Shown: positions 37,012 through 45,766, numbered from the stretch's first letter. The stretch: 64,000 bases of DNA from an uncultured Litoreibacter sp. (GCA_947492995.1 CANLOU010000001.1:1187001-1251000), one strand, 5' to 3'. Notes: a model not told the origin generated them from the sequence alone. Translations and numbers: made by a program.

Positions 37012-37950
37012 TTAAACATGGGAAGACAGGTAGCGGTGTGCGCAGGTCAGGGCGCGCTCTGCGTAGAAGCGTTGGCGGGGATCATTGGCAGGCGCACGTG
37101 CGATGATCCAGCCGCAGGACGCCATGGACCGAAGCATGATGAAGAGCGGCATCAGATCGGTCTTGCAGCCATAACCGTTGCAAATGGCTTGCGTGAGCAC
37201 ATCCAGATGCGGGTGTTCCGCGTGCTGGATCAAAGCAGCGCCCAGATCATACAAGCGGTAGCCCGTACCGCTGTCGTCGAAGTCGATGATGTGCAGCCCA
37301 TCGGCGTTTGTCAGCACATTTTCCTGGATCAGATCGGCGTGGATCAGGCCTTGGTCCAAGCCATTGGTATCATGCAATTGCTGTGCCGCAGATTTGCGCG
37401 CGGTTTGCAGCAGGTCCTGCTCTGGCTCGGTCAGCGCGGGGTTGGCCCAGAACCGACCCCAAAGAGGCGTTGCGCCCAGCAACGCATCCGCGTCCCAACT
37501 GGGTCTTGTGACCGCGCGGGTGTCAATCTGGTCGGTGGTGGTGTGCAGGGTGCGGGTCAGCCGGCCTAAGCGCTCGTAGATTTGAGCCTGCCCGGCCAAG
37601 CTGCCATCGAATGCCACCCCGCTTTCGCCAATCGGTGCCGCGTCGATCCAAGAGACCACCGACACCATCTGGCCATGCGGCAAGGCCGCCGTCAGCTGGC
37701 CCGCCTTCGTGAGGACCGGGCGGGGGCAGGGGAAGCCTGTGTCCGCCAAGCCCGCCGTCCAGACCAGTTCTGACGCGATAGCGGCTTCGGTTTGGTAGCC
37801 CGCGCGGTGCAGGCGCAGGGCGGCGCGCTGGCCGGAGGTGAGAGTGACCTCGAACACCGCGTTTTCGCGGTCGCGGATCAGGCGCGGCGGGCTGGCCAGC
37901 CCGCCCCAATGTTCAGCCGCCTGGCGGGCCAGCGCCGTGACGTCAGTCAT
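37012..37950 (-). CDS. APH-family small-molecule kinase (hydroxylysine kinase-like)
   Basis: The protein has 312 residues with the aminoglycoside phosphotransferase fold. It shows the catalytic loop GLIHADLIQENVL (HxDxxxxN pattern), the metal-binding LHIIDFDDSGTGYRLYDLGA and an N-terminal lysine/nucleotide region (ENAVFEVTLTSGQRAALRLH). It overlaps the upstream class-III aminotransferase by 8 bp. The same kinase-plus-PLP-enzyme pairing is known for hydroxylysine kinase and phospholyases of the AGXT2L group, which in some bacteria are fused. The pair may phosphorylate an amino alcohol and then eliminate phosphate, but this is inferred from family and context. Homoserine or choline kinases are alternatives. 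Confidence 0.8.
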   Translation of the reverse strand: MTDVTALARQAAEHWGGLASPPRLIRDRENAVFEVTLTSGQRAALRLHRAGYQTEAAIASELVWTAGLADTGFPCPRPVLTKAGQLTAALPHGQMVSVVSWIDAAPIGESGVAFDGSLAGQAQIYERLGRLTRTLHTTTDQIDTRAVTRPSWDADALLGATPLWGRFWANPALTEPEQDLLQTARKSAAQQLHDTNGLDQGLIHADLIQENVLTNADGLHIIDFDDSGTGYRLYDLGAALIQHAEHPHLDVLTQAICNGYGCKTDLMPLFIMLRSMASCGWIIARAPANDPRQRFYAERALTCAHRYLSSHV

Positions 37951-39214
37951 GCGGCACAGCCGTCAGCACCTGTTCCAAAGTGTCGATGGCCAGATCGGCG
38001 TGTTCCAAACCAAAGGGCATAGGGGGCCGCATTTTCAGCGTGTTGCGGAAGCGGCCGATGGTGTTCATCAGCACGCCCTCGCGGCGCATCCCCTCGGCCA
38101 CCTCGGCGACAAAGGCCGTGGCGGGGGCGCCATCGGCATGGGCGAACTCGATCCCGAAGAAAAGGCCAAGCCCCCGGGCCTCCACCTTGAGCGGGTGGTC
38201 GATCTGACCGAGCCGGTCCAGCGCGTGTGTGCCGACCTTGGCGGCGTTGGCCTGCAGATCGTCCTGCTCGATCACATCCAAGGTTGCGGCCGCCGCCGCG
38301 CAGCTGACGGGGTTGCCGCCGAAAGTGTTGAAATAGCCAAAGGCGTTGCGGAAGGCCGCCATCACATCGGGCCGCGCAATGGTGGCCGCGCAGGGGTGGC
38401 CGTTGGCCATGGGCTTGCCGATTGTCACCACATCCGGCGCGAAGCCCAGCCAGTCATGACCCCAGAAGGCCGCGCCCAGCCGGCCAAAACCGGGCTGCAC
38501 CTCGTCGCAGATGATGAGCCCGCCCGCCTTTTTGACGGCCGCGACCGCAGGGTCAAGAAAACCGGGAGAGATCGCGGGGAACCCCTCGTTGGCGAAGCTG
38601 GGGCAGAGGATCATGCCGGCGAAGCCATGGCCGCTTTCCTCCAACTCAGCGATGGCGCGGGCCACGTGGTCGGCGAAGGCCTGCGGCTGGCCGTCCTTGG
38701 TGCCGCCGACCGGATGGACGGAATCGGGGGCCGGGACCAGCCGGATATTGCCCGCATAGCCCCCGATTGGGGGCTTGCGCGACGACAGCTGCGACACCGC
38801 AACAGTGTTTCCGTGGTAAGTGTTGTCGGTGGCGATAATGCCGGTTTTGCCGGTCGCGGCATGCGCCATGCGCAGGGCGATGTCGTTAGCCTCCGACCCG
38901 CTGCAGACCATGATGAGCTGGCTCAGCCCGTGGCTCAGCGTGGCCGTCAGCCGATCGCCATAATCCAGAATGCCCTCGTGCAGGTAGCGGGTGTGGGTGT
39001 TGAGCGTGCCGGCCTGCCGCGCGATGGCGTCGACCACATGCGGGTGGCAATGCCCCACATGGGGCACGTTGTTGTAGCAGTCGAGATATTTGCGCCCGTC
39101 GGCGTCCCACAGCCACACCCCTTCGCCGCGCACCAGATGCACCGGCTCTTGGTAGAATGTCGGCATGTTGGGGCCCAGCCGGTTCGCGCGGCGCGCCATC
39201 AGGTCACTCGTCAT
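37943..39214 (-). CDS. Class-III aminotransferase-fold PLP enzyme, AGXT2L/phospholyase-like
   Basis: The 423-residue product has the fold-type I class-III pattern: GVWLWDADGRKYLDCYNNVP near the N terminus, GSEANDIALRMAHAATGKTG, LIICDEVQPGFGRLGAAFWG and the PLP lysine in DVVTIGKPMANGHPCAA. The DCYNNVPHVGHCHP segment is closer to alanine-glyoxylate aminotransferase 2-like phospholyases than to ornithine aminotransferases. Its stop overlaps the downstream kinase start by 8 bp and its start overlaps the arfB stop. I infer a phospholyase or transaminase acting on the kinase product; the substrate is not proven. Confidence 0.8.
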   Translation of the reverse strand: MTSDLMARRANRLGPNMPTFYQEPVHLVRGEGVWLWDADGRKYLDCYNNVPHVGHCHPHVVDAIARQAGTLNTHTRYLHEGILDYGDRLTATLSHGLSQLIMVCSGSEANDIALRMAHAATGKTGIIATDNTYHGNTVAVSQLSSRKPPIGGYAGNIRLVPAPDSVHPVGGTKDGQPQAFADHVARAIAELEESGHGFAGMILCPSFANEGFPAISPGFLDPAVAAVKKAGGLIICDEVQPGFGRLGAAFWGHDWLGFAPDVVTIGKPMANGHPCAATIARPDVMAAFRNAFGYFNTFGGNPVSCAAAAATLDVIEQDDLQANAAKVGTHALDRLGQIDHPLKVEARGLGLFFGIEFAHADGAPATAFVAEVAEGMRREGVLMNTIGRFRNTLKMRPPMPFGLEHADLAIDTLEQVLTAVPHD

Positions 39215-39626
39215 AATTCACCTTTCCACGCAGGTTTTTGACCTCGCCGCGCTGCTTCTTGGCCGCGATGCGGCGTTTCTTGGAGCCCAAAGTCGGGCGG
39301 GTGGCGATGCGGCGCTTGGGTTTGGCGAGCGCCGCCAGGATCATGTCGCGCAGCCGGGTCTCGGCCAGCTCGCGGTTGCGGGCCTGGCTTCTTGTGTCCT
39401 GCACCTGAATGACAAGCGCGCCCTCATTGGTCCATTTGCGCCCGGCGATCCGTTTCAGCCGGGCCTTGGCGAAGGGGGGCAGGTTGGGGGAGCGCTCTGC
39501 CTCGAAGCGCAGCTCGACGGCCGTTGAGACCTTGTTGACGTTCTGCCCGCCGGGCCCCGATGCGCGGGTAAAGTGCTCGGTCAGCTCCCAGTCTTCGATG
39601 GTGATTTGGTCGTTGATACGGATCAT
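39204..39626 (-). CDS. arfB: Ribosome-rescue peptidyl-tRNA hydrolase ArfB
   Basis: ArfB (YaeJ) enters stalled ribosomes without a stop codon and releases the peptide. The 140-residue product has the catalytic GGQ at residues 26-28 in FTRASGPGGQNVNKVSTAVE. It ends in the Lys/Arg-rich tail (KPKRRIATRPTLGSKKRRIA) that occupies the mRNA channel. I chose the ATG at 39626 rather than the TTG 6 bp upstream. It is the first gene of the arfB-aminotransferase-kinase run. The window also holds smpB, the tmRNA partner, so both rescue routes are present. Confidence 0.95.
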   Translation of the reverse strand: MIRINDQITIEDWELTEHFTRASGPGGQNVNKVSTAVELRFEAERSPNLPPFAKARLKRIAGRKWTNEGALVIQVQDTRSQARNRELAETRLRDMILAALAKPKRRIATRPTLGSKKRRIAAKKQRGEVKNLRGKVNYDE

Positions 39627-39745
39627 CCCCAAACCCTAGCGCAGTTCGGCGACGGTCAAAATGGGCAGAACCTGCCCGGCGTTAGTTTTTTGCTCATGAT
39701 TTTGGCCCACAAGAAGGGCAACACCGTTCCGAGGCAGGACCACCT

Positions 39746-41848
39746 TTGGCAAAATTGCGCATCTCTATCGGGCTTTGCATTGCTGTCGCGATCACTGCGG
39801 TGACGTTGCAATTGATGATGCGCTACGAGTCCAACAAGCAGCGTGACCTTCTATTGGCCGACGCTGAATCGACCCGGGATCTGGTTTTGCACGACCTTAG
39901 GTTGCGGATACGGGCCATTGATCGCATGGCCGCCCGCCTGGCAACTTTCGAAACGTTCGAAGAAGACGTGTTTGAGCTGGAGGCCGCAAGCTATCTGCGT
40001 GACATGCCGGGATTCTTCGCCATTGCCTGGGTGGACCTGAATGGCGTTTTGAGCTCGGCGCAGCCGGAAGCCTCGCAACGGTTGAAGGGCAAATCCGTTG
40101 CGGATTTCGGCGAAGACCGCAGAATTCTTCTTGATCTTGCCAGCCGCAGTTCGGCTTTCGAACTAAGCCCGCCGGTCAAGCTGCGCACGGGACAAAATGC
40201 GGGGCTGCTGGGGGCCAAGGCGGTGCGGCGCGGCGTCAACCAAATTGGCACCATCTGGGTGGTGTTCCAGTCGGACGACTGGATCAACAACCTGCATTTC
40301 GGGCTGCGCCAAAGCGAGATGCGTGACAAGCCGATGTCGGTCTATCTAAACGGAAGAAACGTGTTTGTATCCAGCGGCTTCAAGGCCCTGGACACGCGCA
40401 TTATTGAAGCGCCGCCGCTGCGGGTGGGCGGTCAGGAAGTGATTGTACAAGTCAAAGAACCGGTCCATTCCATGGTGAGCCACCAATACACGATCACTTG
40501 GGTTGTGACATTTCTTGTCGGTGTATTGTCGATCAGTTCCCTGATCGCAGTATTGGCGTTGCGGGCATCAAGGGTGCTGGAAAAAAGGGCCGCGCAGGCC
40601 AACACTGCTTTGACCGAAACCAACGAAAAAATGCAACTTGAGGTCACGCAGCGGCGGTCAGCGGAACTTGAAGCCAAACGGTCAAGCGCGGCGAAGTCGC
40701 AATTTCTGAGCACAATGAGCCATGAATTGCGTACTCCGATGAACGGTGTGCTTGGCATGACGGAACTGCTGTGCGAGTCGGGTTTGACTGAGGAGCAACG
40801 CCCATATGCCGATGATCTGAGCCGGGCGAGCGAACAGCTGATGACGGTCCTGTCCGACATTTTGGACTTTTCAAACCTGGACCGCAGCGCGGTCGTGCTC
40901 TCGCCCGAGGCGCTGAATGTGCAAGAGCTGATAAGCAGCGTGGTTCAGTTGTTCGTCCCAATGGCAGAGAAAAAGGGCCTTGCGATCAATTTGAAGATCA
41001 GCCCGAACGTGCCGCAATACGTCGTCATCGACCGTGTCAGGCTTCGGCAAATCGTAATCAATTTGATCCGCAACGCGATCAAGTTCACCCAAAAGGGCGA
41101 AATCTCTGTGCATTTGGGCGCGACCGGCCGCAGGGACAAGTTCTTGACGCTGTCGGTCAAGGACACCGGCGTGGGGATACCGGCTCAAAAACTTCAGGAC
41201 ATTTTTACGGAGTTTCGACAGGCTGACAGCGATGTGGCCCGGCAATTTGACGGGGCAGGGCTTGGATTGTCCATCGTCGACAGGTTGTCCAAGGCCATGG
41301 GCGGACAAACCCATGTGACGTCAGAGGTCGGGGTTGGGTCAGAATTCTCAATCCGGCTGCCATTGGTCGTCCCGCAAGGCGACGACGTGCCCGAAACGGA
41401 GGCCGCCGAAGCGCCATCTGGCGCGACCAGCCTCGCCTCTGCACGGGTGCTGGTTGCGGAAGACAATCTTACCAATCAACGCATCGTCGCCGGGTTCCTG
41501 AAAGGGGCCGGATGTGTTTTGGACATAGCCAATGATGGTCAGGAAGCTGTGGACCTGTTCTGCCGCCAATCCTACGACGCGGTATTGATGGATGTGTCCA
41601 TGCCCAACAAAAACGGATACGAGGCGACGCAGACCATTCGAAACATTGAACGCCACCGTCTGGGTGCCAGCTGTCCGATCATCGGGTTCACGGCCAATTG
41701 CGGCGACGAAGACCAGATCAAATGCCGCGAAGCGGGCATGGATGATGTGCTGGCAAAACCCGCATCAAAGCATGAATTGTCGGCCCGTCTTGAACATTGG
41801 CTATCACGCGGATCCGAGAAGGGAGCGGCCACGCATAGCGTCGCCTGA
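39746..41848 (+). CDS. Hybrid sensor histidine kinase / response regulator
   Basis: The protein is a 700-residue membrane sensor. It has an N-terminal membrane segment (~7-22), a periplasmic sensing region to ~250, and a second membrane segment (~252-272). A HisKA domain carries the phospho-accepting His326 (STMSHELRTPMNGVLGMTEL). The HATPase region follows (NLIRNAIKFTQKG, DTGVGIPAQ, FDGAGLGLSIVDRLSKAMGG), and the C-terminal receiver has the phospho-accepting Asp616 (YDAVLMDVSMPNKNGYEATQ). The periplasmic part resembles a CHASE-like domain but I cannot name it. The start is a TTG. No output regulator is adjacent, so its target is unknown. Confidence 0.93.
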   Translation: MAKLRISIGLCIAVAITAVTLQLMMRYESNKQRDLLLADAESTRDLVLHDLRLRIRAIDRMAARLATFETFEEDVFELEAASYLRDMPGFFAIAWVDLNGVLSSAQPEASQRLKGKSVADFGEDRRILLDLASRSSAFELSPPVKLRTGQNAGLLGAKAVRRGVNQIGTIWVVFQSDDWINNLHFGLRQSEMRDKPMSVYLNGRNVFVSSGFKALDTRIIEAPPLRVGGQEVIVQVKEPVHSMVSHQYTITWVVTFLVGVLSISSLIAVLALRASRVLEKRAAQANTALTETNEKMQLEVTQRRSAELEAKRSSAAKSQFLSTMSHELRTPMNGVLGMTELLCESGLTEEQRPYADDLSRASEQLMTVLSDILDFSNLDRSAVVLSPEALNVQELISSVVQLFVPMAEKKGLAINLKISPNVPQYVVIDRVRLRQIVINLIRNAIKFTQKGEISVHLGATGRRDKFLTLSVKDTGVGIPAQKLQDIFTEFRQADSDVARQFDGAGLGLSIVDRLSKAMGGQTHVTSEVGVGSEFSIRLPLVVPQGDDVPETEAAEAPSGATSLASARVLVAEDNLTNQRIVAGFLKGAGCVLDIANDGQEAVDLFCRQSYDAVLMDVSMPNKNGYEATQTIRNIERHRLGASCPIIGFTANCGDEDQIKCREAGMDDVLAKPASKHELSARLEHWLSRGSEKGAATHSVA

Positions 41849-41880
41849 CCCCAAAGCCCAAGCTGCCCAACGCCTGCGCC

Positions 41881-41916
41881 AAAAAAGAAAGGGTCGTTGA
41901 CAGCGCAACGACCCTT
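41881..41916 (-). terminator. Intrinsic terminator on minus strand
   Basis: An 11-bp stem (AAGGGTCGTTG at 41889-41899 pairing with CAACGACCCTT at 41906-41916) has a 6-nt loop. On the minus strand it is followed by TTTCTTTTTT. It is a strong Rho-independent terminator for transcripts entering from the 18-codon ORF and possibly from yhhQ. It also lies just beyond the stop of the convergent histidine kinase gene. Confidence 0.9.
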
Positions 41917-41984
41917 CCGAGATCTGATGGAGGTGGGGTCAAATGGATTGACCTGATACCTCGGTGTGGTTCAGGGGACTGCCC

Positions 41985-42041
41985 CTAAAAGCGCACCTCC
42001 GCACCTTGTTTGACACCTTGCTCCAATATCACTCTAGACAT
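41985..42041 (-). CDS. Putative 18-residue small protein with strong ribosome-binding site
   Basis: The minus-strand ORF encodes MSRVILEQGVKQGAEVRF and ends with TAG. Five bases before its ATG lies AGGAGG within AAGGAGGTG (42045-42053), close to the ideal Shine-Dalgarno in sequence and spacing. Right after the stop is a small hairpin (AGGGG, CAGT, CCCCT), and ~70 bp on is the strong terminator at 41881-41916. The ORF lies in a 262-bp gap between yhhQ and the convergent histidine kinase. It could be a real microprotein, the coding part of a dual-function small RNA, or chance. Confidence 0.5.
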   Translation of the reverse strand: MSRVILEQGVKQGAEVRF

Positions 42042-42110
42042 GGACACCTCCTTTCACTGGTTGCTGTTACCTGTGATGGTGCCACATCTTGTGCATAACT
42101 CAAGATATTT

Positions 42111-42737
42111 TTACGCGTGGCTGCGCGAAAGTTTTGCGACAAGGATACGGAACGGGACCAAAGCGACCAGCGCCACGGCCAATTTCACGCCCCAGTCAGC
42201 GACCGCCAGCGACACCCAAAGCGGGGCAATGGCGCCCCCGCCCAGCAGGGGAACCGCCTCCCAAGACCAATTGATCGCAGCATCGGCGTTGGCCCCGAAC
42301 AGCGTGATTGATGCGGAAAATGCGATGGTGAAAAAGATCGCCGTGTCCACCGTCGACCCGATCAGGGTCGAGGCCAGCGGCGCCTTCCACCACGCGCCGG
42401 CGCGCAGCTTGTCGAAGATCGACACATCCAACATTTGCGCGGTCAGGAACGCGATGGCGGATGCCACGGCGATGCGCAGCGGCACTGCGGGGCCGAATTC
42501 CAGCATGATTTGTGACCCGATGAGCGAGCAGATGATGCCAGCCACAAAGCCCACGAACACCACCTTGCGTGCGGCGGCAACGCCGTAGACGCGGTTCATG
42601 ATGTCGGTGATCAGGAACGCGATGGGATAGGTGAACGCCCCCCATGTCAGCCAATTGCCGAACAGGAATTGCACCAGAATGTTGGAGGCGACCACAACGG
42701 TGGCCATGGCAAGAATGCCGGGAAGAAGACGTGTCAT
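42111..42737 (-). CDS. yhhQ: Queuosine precursor transporter YhhQ (VUT family)
   Basis: An inner-membrane protein of the VUT/DUF165 family, which in E. coli imports queuosine precursors (preQ0/preQ1). The 208-residue product has about six hydrophobic segments. It has the conserved N-terminal LVQFLFGNWLTWGAFTYPIA followed by FLITDIMNRVYGVAAARKVV, and a C-terminal RILVAKLSRS. The start is an ATG with an upstream gap of ~215 bp to aminotransferase 42953-44137. I see no preQ1 riboswitch in that gap. Confidence 0.88.
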   Translation of the reverse strand: MTRLLPGILAMATVVVASNILVQFLFGNWLTWGAFTYPIAFLITDIMNRVYGVAAARKVVFVGFVAGIICSLIGSQIMLEFGPAVPLRIAVASAIAFLTAQMLDVSIFDKLRAGAWWKAPLASTLIGSTVDTAIFFTIAFSASITLFGANADAAINWSWEAVPLLGGGAIAPLWVSLAVADWGVKLAVALVALVPFRILVAKLSRSHA

Positions 42738-42952
42738 TTGAATAGGTTCCGTTTTGACAAGGTGGCGGAGAACTTGGGGTTACGCGGCGCGGTGTAGGGG
42801 ATGCGTTGCGGTGGCGCAAGGGCTTGCTTGGCCCTTGTGGGTGGTGCAAGCGTTGCTGCGACCCTTGAGGATCGCAAAATACCCAGTTTCTACGACCAAG
42901 AGCCCGACTTTGCCGCCAGCATCACCATTCTGACCGCGCCGGGGCGGGGGGC

Positions 42953-44137
42953 CTAAACGCCTGCCTCGACAATCGCGTCGGCGAGTACGGGGATGGACGC
43001 CTCGTTCAGGCCCGCGATGTTCATGCGGCTGTCGCCTACCATGTAGATGCCATGGCTGACGCGCATGGCCTCGACCTGCTCAGGGCTTGCCCCGATGCGG
43101 GAAAACATGCCGCGATGGTCCGCCAGAAACCCGAACCGGTCAGAGCCGGTGCGTTTCTGCAAAGTGGTGGCCAGCTGCTGGCGCAGCTTCAGCATGCCGG
43201 TGCGGACGTCTTCCAGTTCCGCCGCCCAATCAGCCCGCAAAGTGGGATCGGTCAGGATCATGGTGACCAGCCGCGCGCCGTGGTCTGGCGGGAACGAAAA
43301 GTTCTGCCGGTTCAGGAAGGCCAATGTCTTTTGGTTCAGATCGGTTTTGGCCGCGTCCTGCGCCACCGCCATCAGCACGCCAACGCGTTCGCGGTAGACG
43401 CCGAAATTCTTGGAGCAGCTGGCCGCGATCAGCAATTCAGGCTGGGTTTTGGCAAGGTAGCGCACGCCGTAGGCGTCTGCCTCCAACCCGTCGCCGAAGC
43501 CTTGGTAAGCGATGTCGACAAAGGGGATCAGGCCTTTGGCGGTCAGCAAATCCGCGACCTCCTGCCATTGCTGGGCATTCAGGTTCGCGCCGGTCGGGTT
43601 GTGGCAGCAGCCATGCAGCAAGACCACATCGCCCGGTTTTGCGCCCGACAGGTCGGTCAGCATGCCGTTGAAATCAACGGCGCGCGATGCCTCGTCGAAA
43701 TAGCGGTATTCGGCCATTTTGAGGCCGAGATATTTGATAATAGACGGGTGGTTTGGCCATGTCGGCGCGGAAATCCAGACGGTGGCGTCGGGCGAGGCCA
43801 TAGCGATCAGCTCCAACCCCTGACGCACCGCGCCCGTACCGCCGGGCGTGGCGGCAGCGGCGAAGTTTTCGACCGGAACGGTGTCGGTCAGGATCAGCTC
43901 GCGCATCGCGTGGTGAAAGCCCGCGTCGCCCGCAAGCCCGGTGTAGGATTTGGTGTCTTCGATCTCCCACAGTTTTTTCTCGGCTGCTTTGACCGCCCGC
44001 ATGATCGGGGTCAGCCCGGTGGCGTCCTTGTAGACGCCGACACCCAGATCGACTTTGCCGTCCCGCGGGTCTTCGCGATAGGCGGCCATCAGGGCCAGAA
44101 TTTTGTCGGCGGGCTGCGGCTGCAGGTTCTCTAGCAT
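42953..44137 (-). CDS. Aspartate/aromatic amino-acid aminotransferase (class I)
   Basis: A PLP-dependent transaminase of subgroup I-alpha (AspC/TyrB type). The 394-residue product starts MLENLQPQPADKILALMAAY and has the family entry (REDPRDGKVDLGVGVYKD). It also has LHGCCHNPTGANLNAQQWQE and the PLP lysine in AASCSKNFGVYRERVGVLM. These features fit aspartate and aromatic amino-acid aminotransferases; which one predominates cannot be decided. The start is 4 bp from the sulfurtransferase stop, so they are co-transcribed, which suggests linked cysteine/mercaptopyruvate metabolism. Confidence 0.92.
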   Translation of the reverse strand: MLENLQPQPADKILALMAAYREDPRDGKVDLGVGVYKDATGLTPIMRAVKAAEKKLWEIEDTKSYTGLAGDAGFHHAMRELILTDTVPVENFAAAATPGGTGAVRQGLELIAMASPDATVWISAPTWPNHPSIIKYLGLKMAEYRYFDEASRAVDFNGMLTDLSGAKPGDVVLLHGCCHNPTGANLNAQQWQEVADLLTAKGLIPFVDIAYQGFGDGLEADAYGVRYLAKTQPELLIAASCSKNFGVYRERVGVLMAVAQDAAKTDLNQKTLAFLNRQNFSFPPDHGARLVTMILTDPTLRADWAAELEDVRTGMLKLRQQLATTLQKRTGSDRFGFLADHRGMFSRIGASPEQVEAMRVSHGIYMVGDSRMNIAGLNEASIPVLADAIVEAGV

Positions 44138-44140
44138 GGC

Positions 44141-44989
44141 TTATCCGGTCTCGATTGGCAGTTGGTCAAATTGGCCCCATTCGGCCCATGATCCGTCATA
44201 AAGGGAGTGGTTGCGGTGGCCAATACGCTCCAGCGCAAGTGAGAGGATTGCCGCCGTCACCCCCGACCCGCAGGTCGTGATAACGGGTTTCGTCAGGTCT
44301 GCGCCGGAGGCTTCAAACATGGTTTTCAGCTGAGGAACCGCCTTCATGGTGCCGTCGTCATTCAGCAGCGTCGCATAATGCATGTTGGTCGATCCGGGGA
44401 TATGGCCAGACCGCAAACCGGCGCGAGGCTCGACCTCTTCACCGCGGAAACGTGCAGGCCCGCGTGCATCCAGAATGGTGTGATCGCCAATTTTCGAGGC
44501 CGCCGCCACTTGGCTGACATCGCGCACGAGATGGGCCTGGCGCTGCACGGTCATGTGGCGTTCTTTCAAGACGGGCGGCAGGTCTTCGGTCTCGCGGCCT
44601 TCGGCGATCCATTTCGGGTAGCCGCCATCCAGCACCGCGATGTCGGTTTTGCCCATCAGGCGGAACAACCACCACACCCGCGCCGCAGAGAACATGCCAG
44701 CGCCGTCATAGACCACCACCTGATGCCCGTCACCCACGCCCATCGCCTTCAGGCGGGACATGAACTTTTCGACCGGCGGGGCCATGTGGGGCAGGGCAGA
44801 GCGCGTGTCAGAAATTTCGTCAATATCAAAGAACCGCGCGTTCGGGATGTGGCCGCGATTGTATTCGGCGCGTGGGTCGCGGTTCATATCGGGCAGGTAC
44901 CAAGAGGCATCAATGATGCGCAGGTCAGGGTCTTTCAAATGGGCGGCCAGCCAGTCGGTGCTTACGAGGGTTTTGGGATCGTCGGACAT
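44141..44989 (-). CDS. sseA: 3-Mercaptopyruvate sulfurtransferase
   Basis: A two-domain rhodanese that transfers sulfur from 3-mercaptopyruvate. The 282-residue product has an inactive N-terminal domain (STDWLAAHLKDPDLRIIDAS) and an active C-terminal domain with PVITTCGSGVTAAILSLALE. The CGSGVT loop is the mercaptopyruvate type rather than the CRKGVT loop of thiosulfate enzymes. The downstream aminotransferase could make mercaptopyruvate from cysteine, so the pair can form one pathway for cysteine breakdown. It is transcribed first, 3 bp before the aminotransferase. Confidence 0.93.
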   Translation of the reverse strand: MSDDPKTLVSTDWLAAHLKDPDLRIIDASWYLPDMNRDPRAEYNRGHIPNARFFDIDEISDTRSALPHMAPPVEKFMSRLKAMGVGDGHQVVVYDGAGMFSAARVWWLFRLMGKTDIAVLDGGYPKWIAEGRETEDLPPVLKERHMTVQRQAHLVRDVSQVAAASKIGDHTILDARGPARFRGEEVEPRAGLRSGHIPGSTNMHYATLLNDDGTMKAVPQLKTMFEASGADLTKPVITTCGSGVTAAILSLALERIGHRNHSLYDGSWAEWGQFDQLPIETG

Positions 44990-45045
44990 GCGTCACCTGC
45001 CAATTTGGGTCTGGTCCGAGTGGTAACTTGAGGGCCGCGCGGAGT

Positions 45046-45291
45046 CTAGCGGGCGCGGGCGTCCAGAATATTTGAGACAGTGAACATGACCAAGACGCAG
45101 GCACCCGCGATAACGACATGGATAAAGTCAAATTCAGGGAAAAGGGCGTAGAGGACCGAAGCCCCAATTCCGCCGACCAACACGCCGGTCACGCTGTTCC
45201 AGAAAAGCCCGAGATTGGACCGCTTGAACAAGACTGCGCAAAGCAGACAGTTGAACACGCCAACAGCGGCCCCGATGCCAAAGACCAGCAC
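45046..45291 (-). CDS. Small integral membrane protein
   Basis: The 81-residue product has two to three hydrophobic segments (about residues 2-18, 29-49 and 56-73) and a short basic end (NILDARAR). It starts at a GTG (45291) one base after the smpB stop, so it probably uses translational coupling with smpB. I do not recognise the family and no function can be given. Confidence 0.65.
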   Translation of the reverse strand: MLVFGIGAAVGVFNCLLCAVLFKRSNLGLFWNSVTGVLVGGIGASVLYALFPEFDFIHVVIAGACVLVMFTVSNILDARAR

Positions 45292-45292
45292 C

Positions 45293-45766
45293 CTAATGCT
45301 CCTTCAGCAACCGCGCTTTTTGACGGCCCCAGTCGCGTTTGGCGGATGTTTCGCGCTTGTCGTGGTTCTTCTTACCCTTGGCGATGCCGATCTTCATCTT
45401 CGCCAGCCCCTTGTGGTTGAAGTACAAAACCAGCGGCACCAGCGTCATGCCCTCGCGTTGGGTGGCGGACCACAGCTTGACCATCTCCTTCTTGGAGACC
45501 AGCAATTTGCGGCGACGCCGTTCCTCATGCTGGAAGGTTTTGGCCTGCGCGTAGGGCGGGATGTAGCTGTTGACCAGCCACAGCTCGTTGTCTTCCACGG
45601 CGGCGTAGCATTCGGTGATCTGCGCCTTGCCGGTGCGCAGGGATTTGACCTCGGAGCCTTCAAGCAGCATGCCGCATTCTATGTCATCCTCGATGGCATA
45701 GTCGTAGCGCGCGCGACGGTTCTCCGCGATCACCTTGTAGTTCTTGTTTTCGTCTTTCTTGGCCAT
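45293..45766 (-). CDS. smpB: tmRNA-binding protein SmpB
   Basis: SmpB carries tmRNA to ribosomes stalled on broken mRNAs. The ATG at 45766 gives 157 residues starting [20 protein letters not shown]. It shows the conserved [20 protein letters not shown] and [16 protein letters not shown] segments and the basic tail ([20 protein letters not shown]) that mimics the anticodon arm. The ATG shares one base with the stop of the upstream acetyltransferase. The tmRNA gene itself is not in the window. Confidence 0.97.
   Translation of the reverse strand: MAKKDENKNYKVIAENRRARYDYAIEDDIECGMLLEGSEVKSLRTGKAQITECYAAVEDNELWLVNSYIPPYAQAKTFQHEERRRRKLLVSKKEMVKLWSATQREGMTLVPLVLYFNHKGLAKMKIGIAKGKKNHDKRETSAKRDWGRQKARLLKEH

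Noticed and set aside
37838-39241. Long plus-strand ORF of 467 codons opposite the class-III aminotransferase
   Set aside because: It covers the reverse strand of a gene with clear PLP-enzyme motifs; it has no recognisable domain and is a coding shadow.
41960-42737. preQ1 riboswitch for yhhQ
   Set aside because: YhhQ transports queuosine precursors, so I looked for a preQ1 aptamer upstream of its start (42738-42952). I found no C-rich/A-rich pattern typical of that class.
42801-42956. A 51-codon plus-strand ORF in the yhhQ-aminotransferase gap
   Set aside because: Its ending reads like coding sequence, but the ribosome-binding site would be too close to the ATG, the first half is made of repetitive GC-rich triplets, and its stop overlaps the aminotransferase gene. 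I cannot support it as a gene.
43052-44134. Plus-strand ORF of 360 codons opposite the class-I aminotransferase
   Set aside because: It lies over a gene with an intact active-site lysine motif and has only low-complexity Arg/Gly/Ala/Gln sequence.
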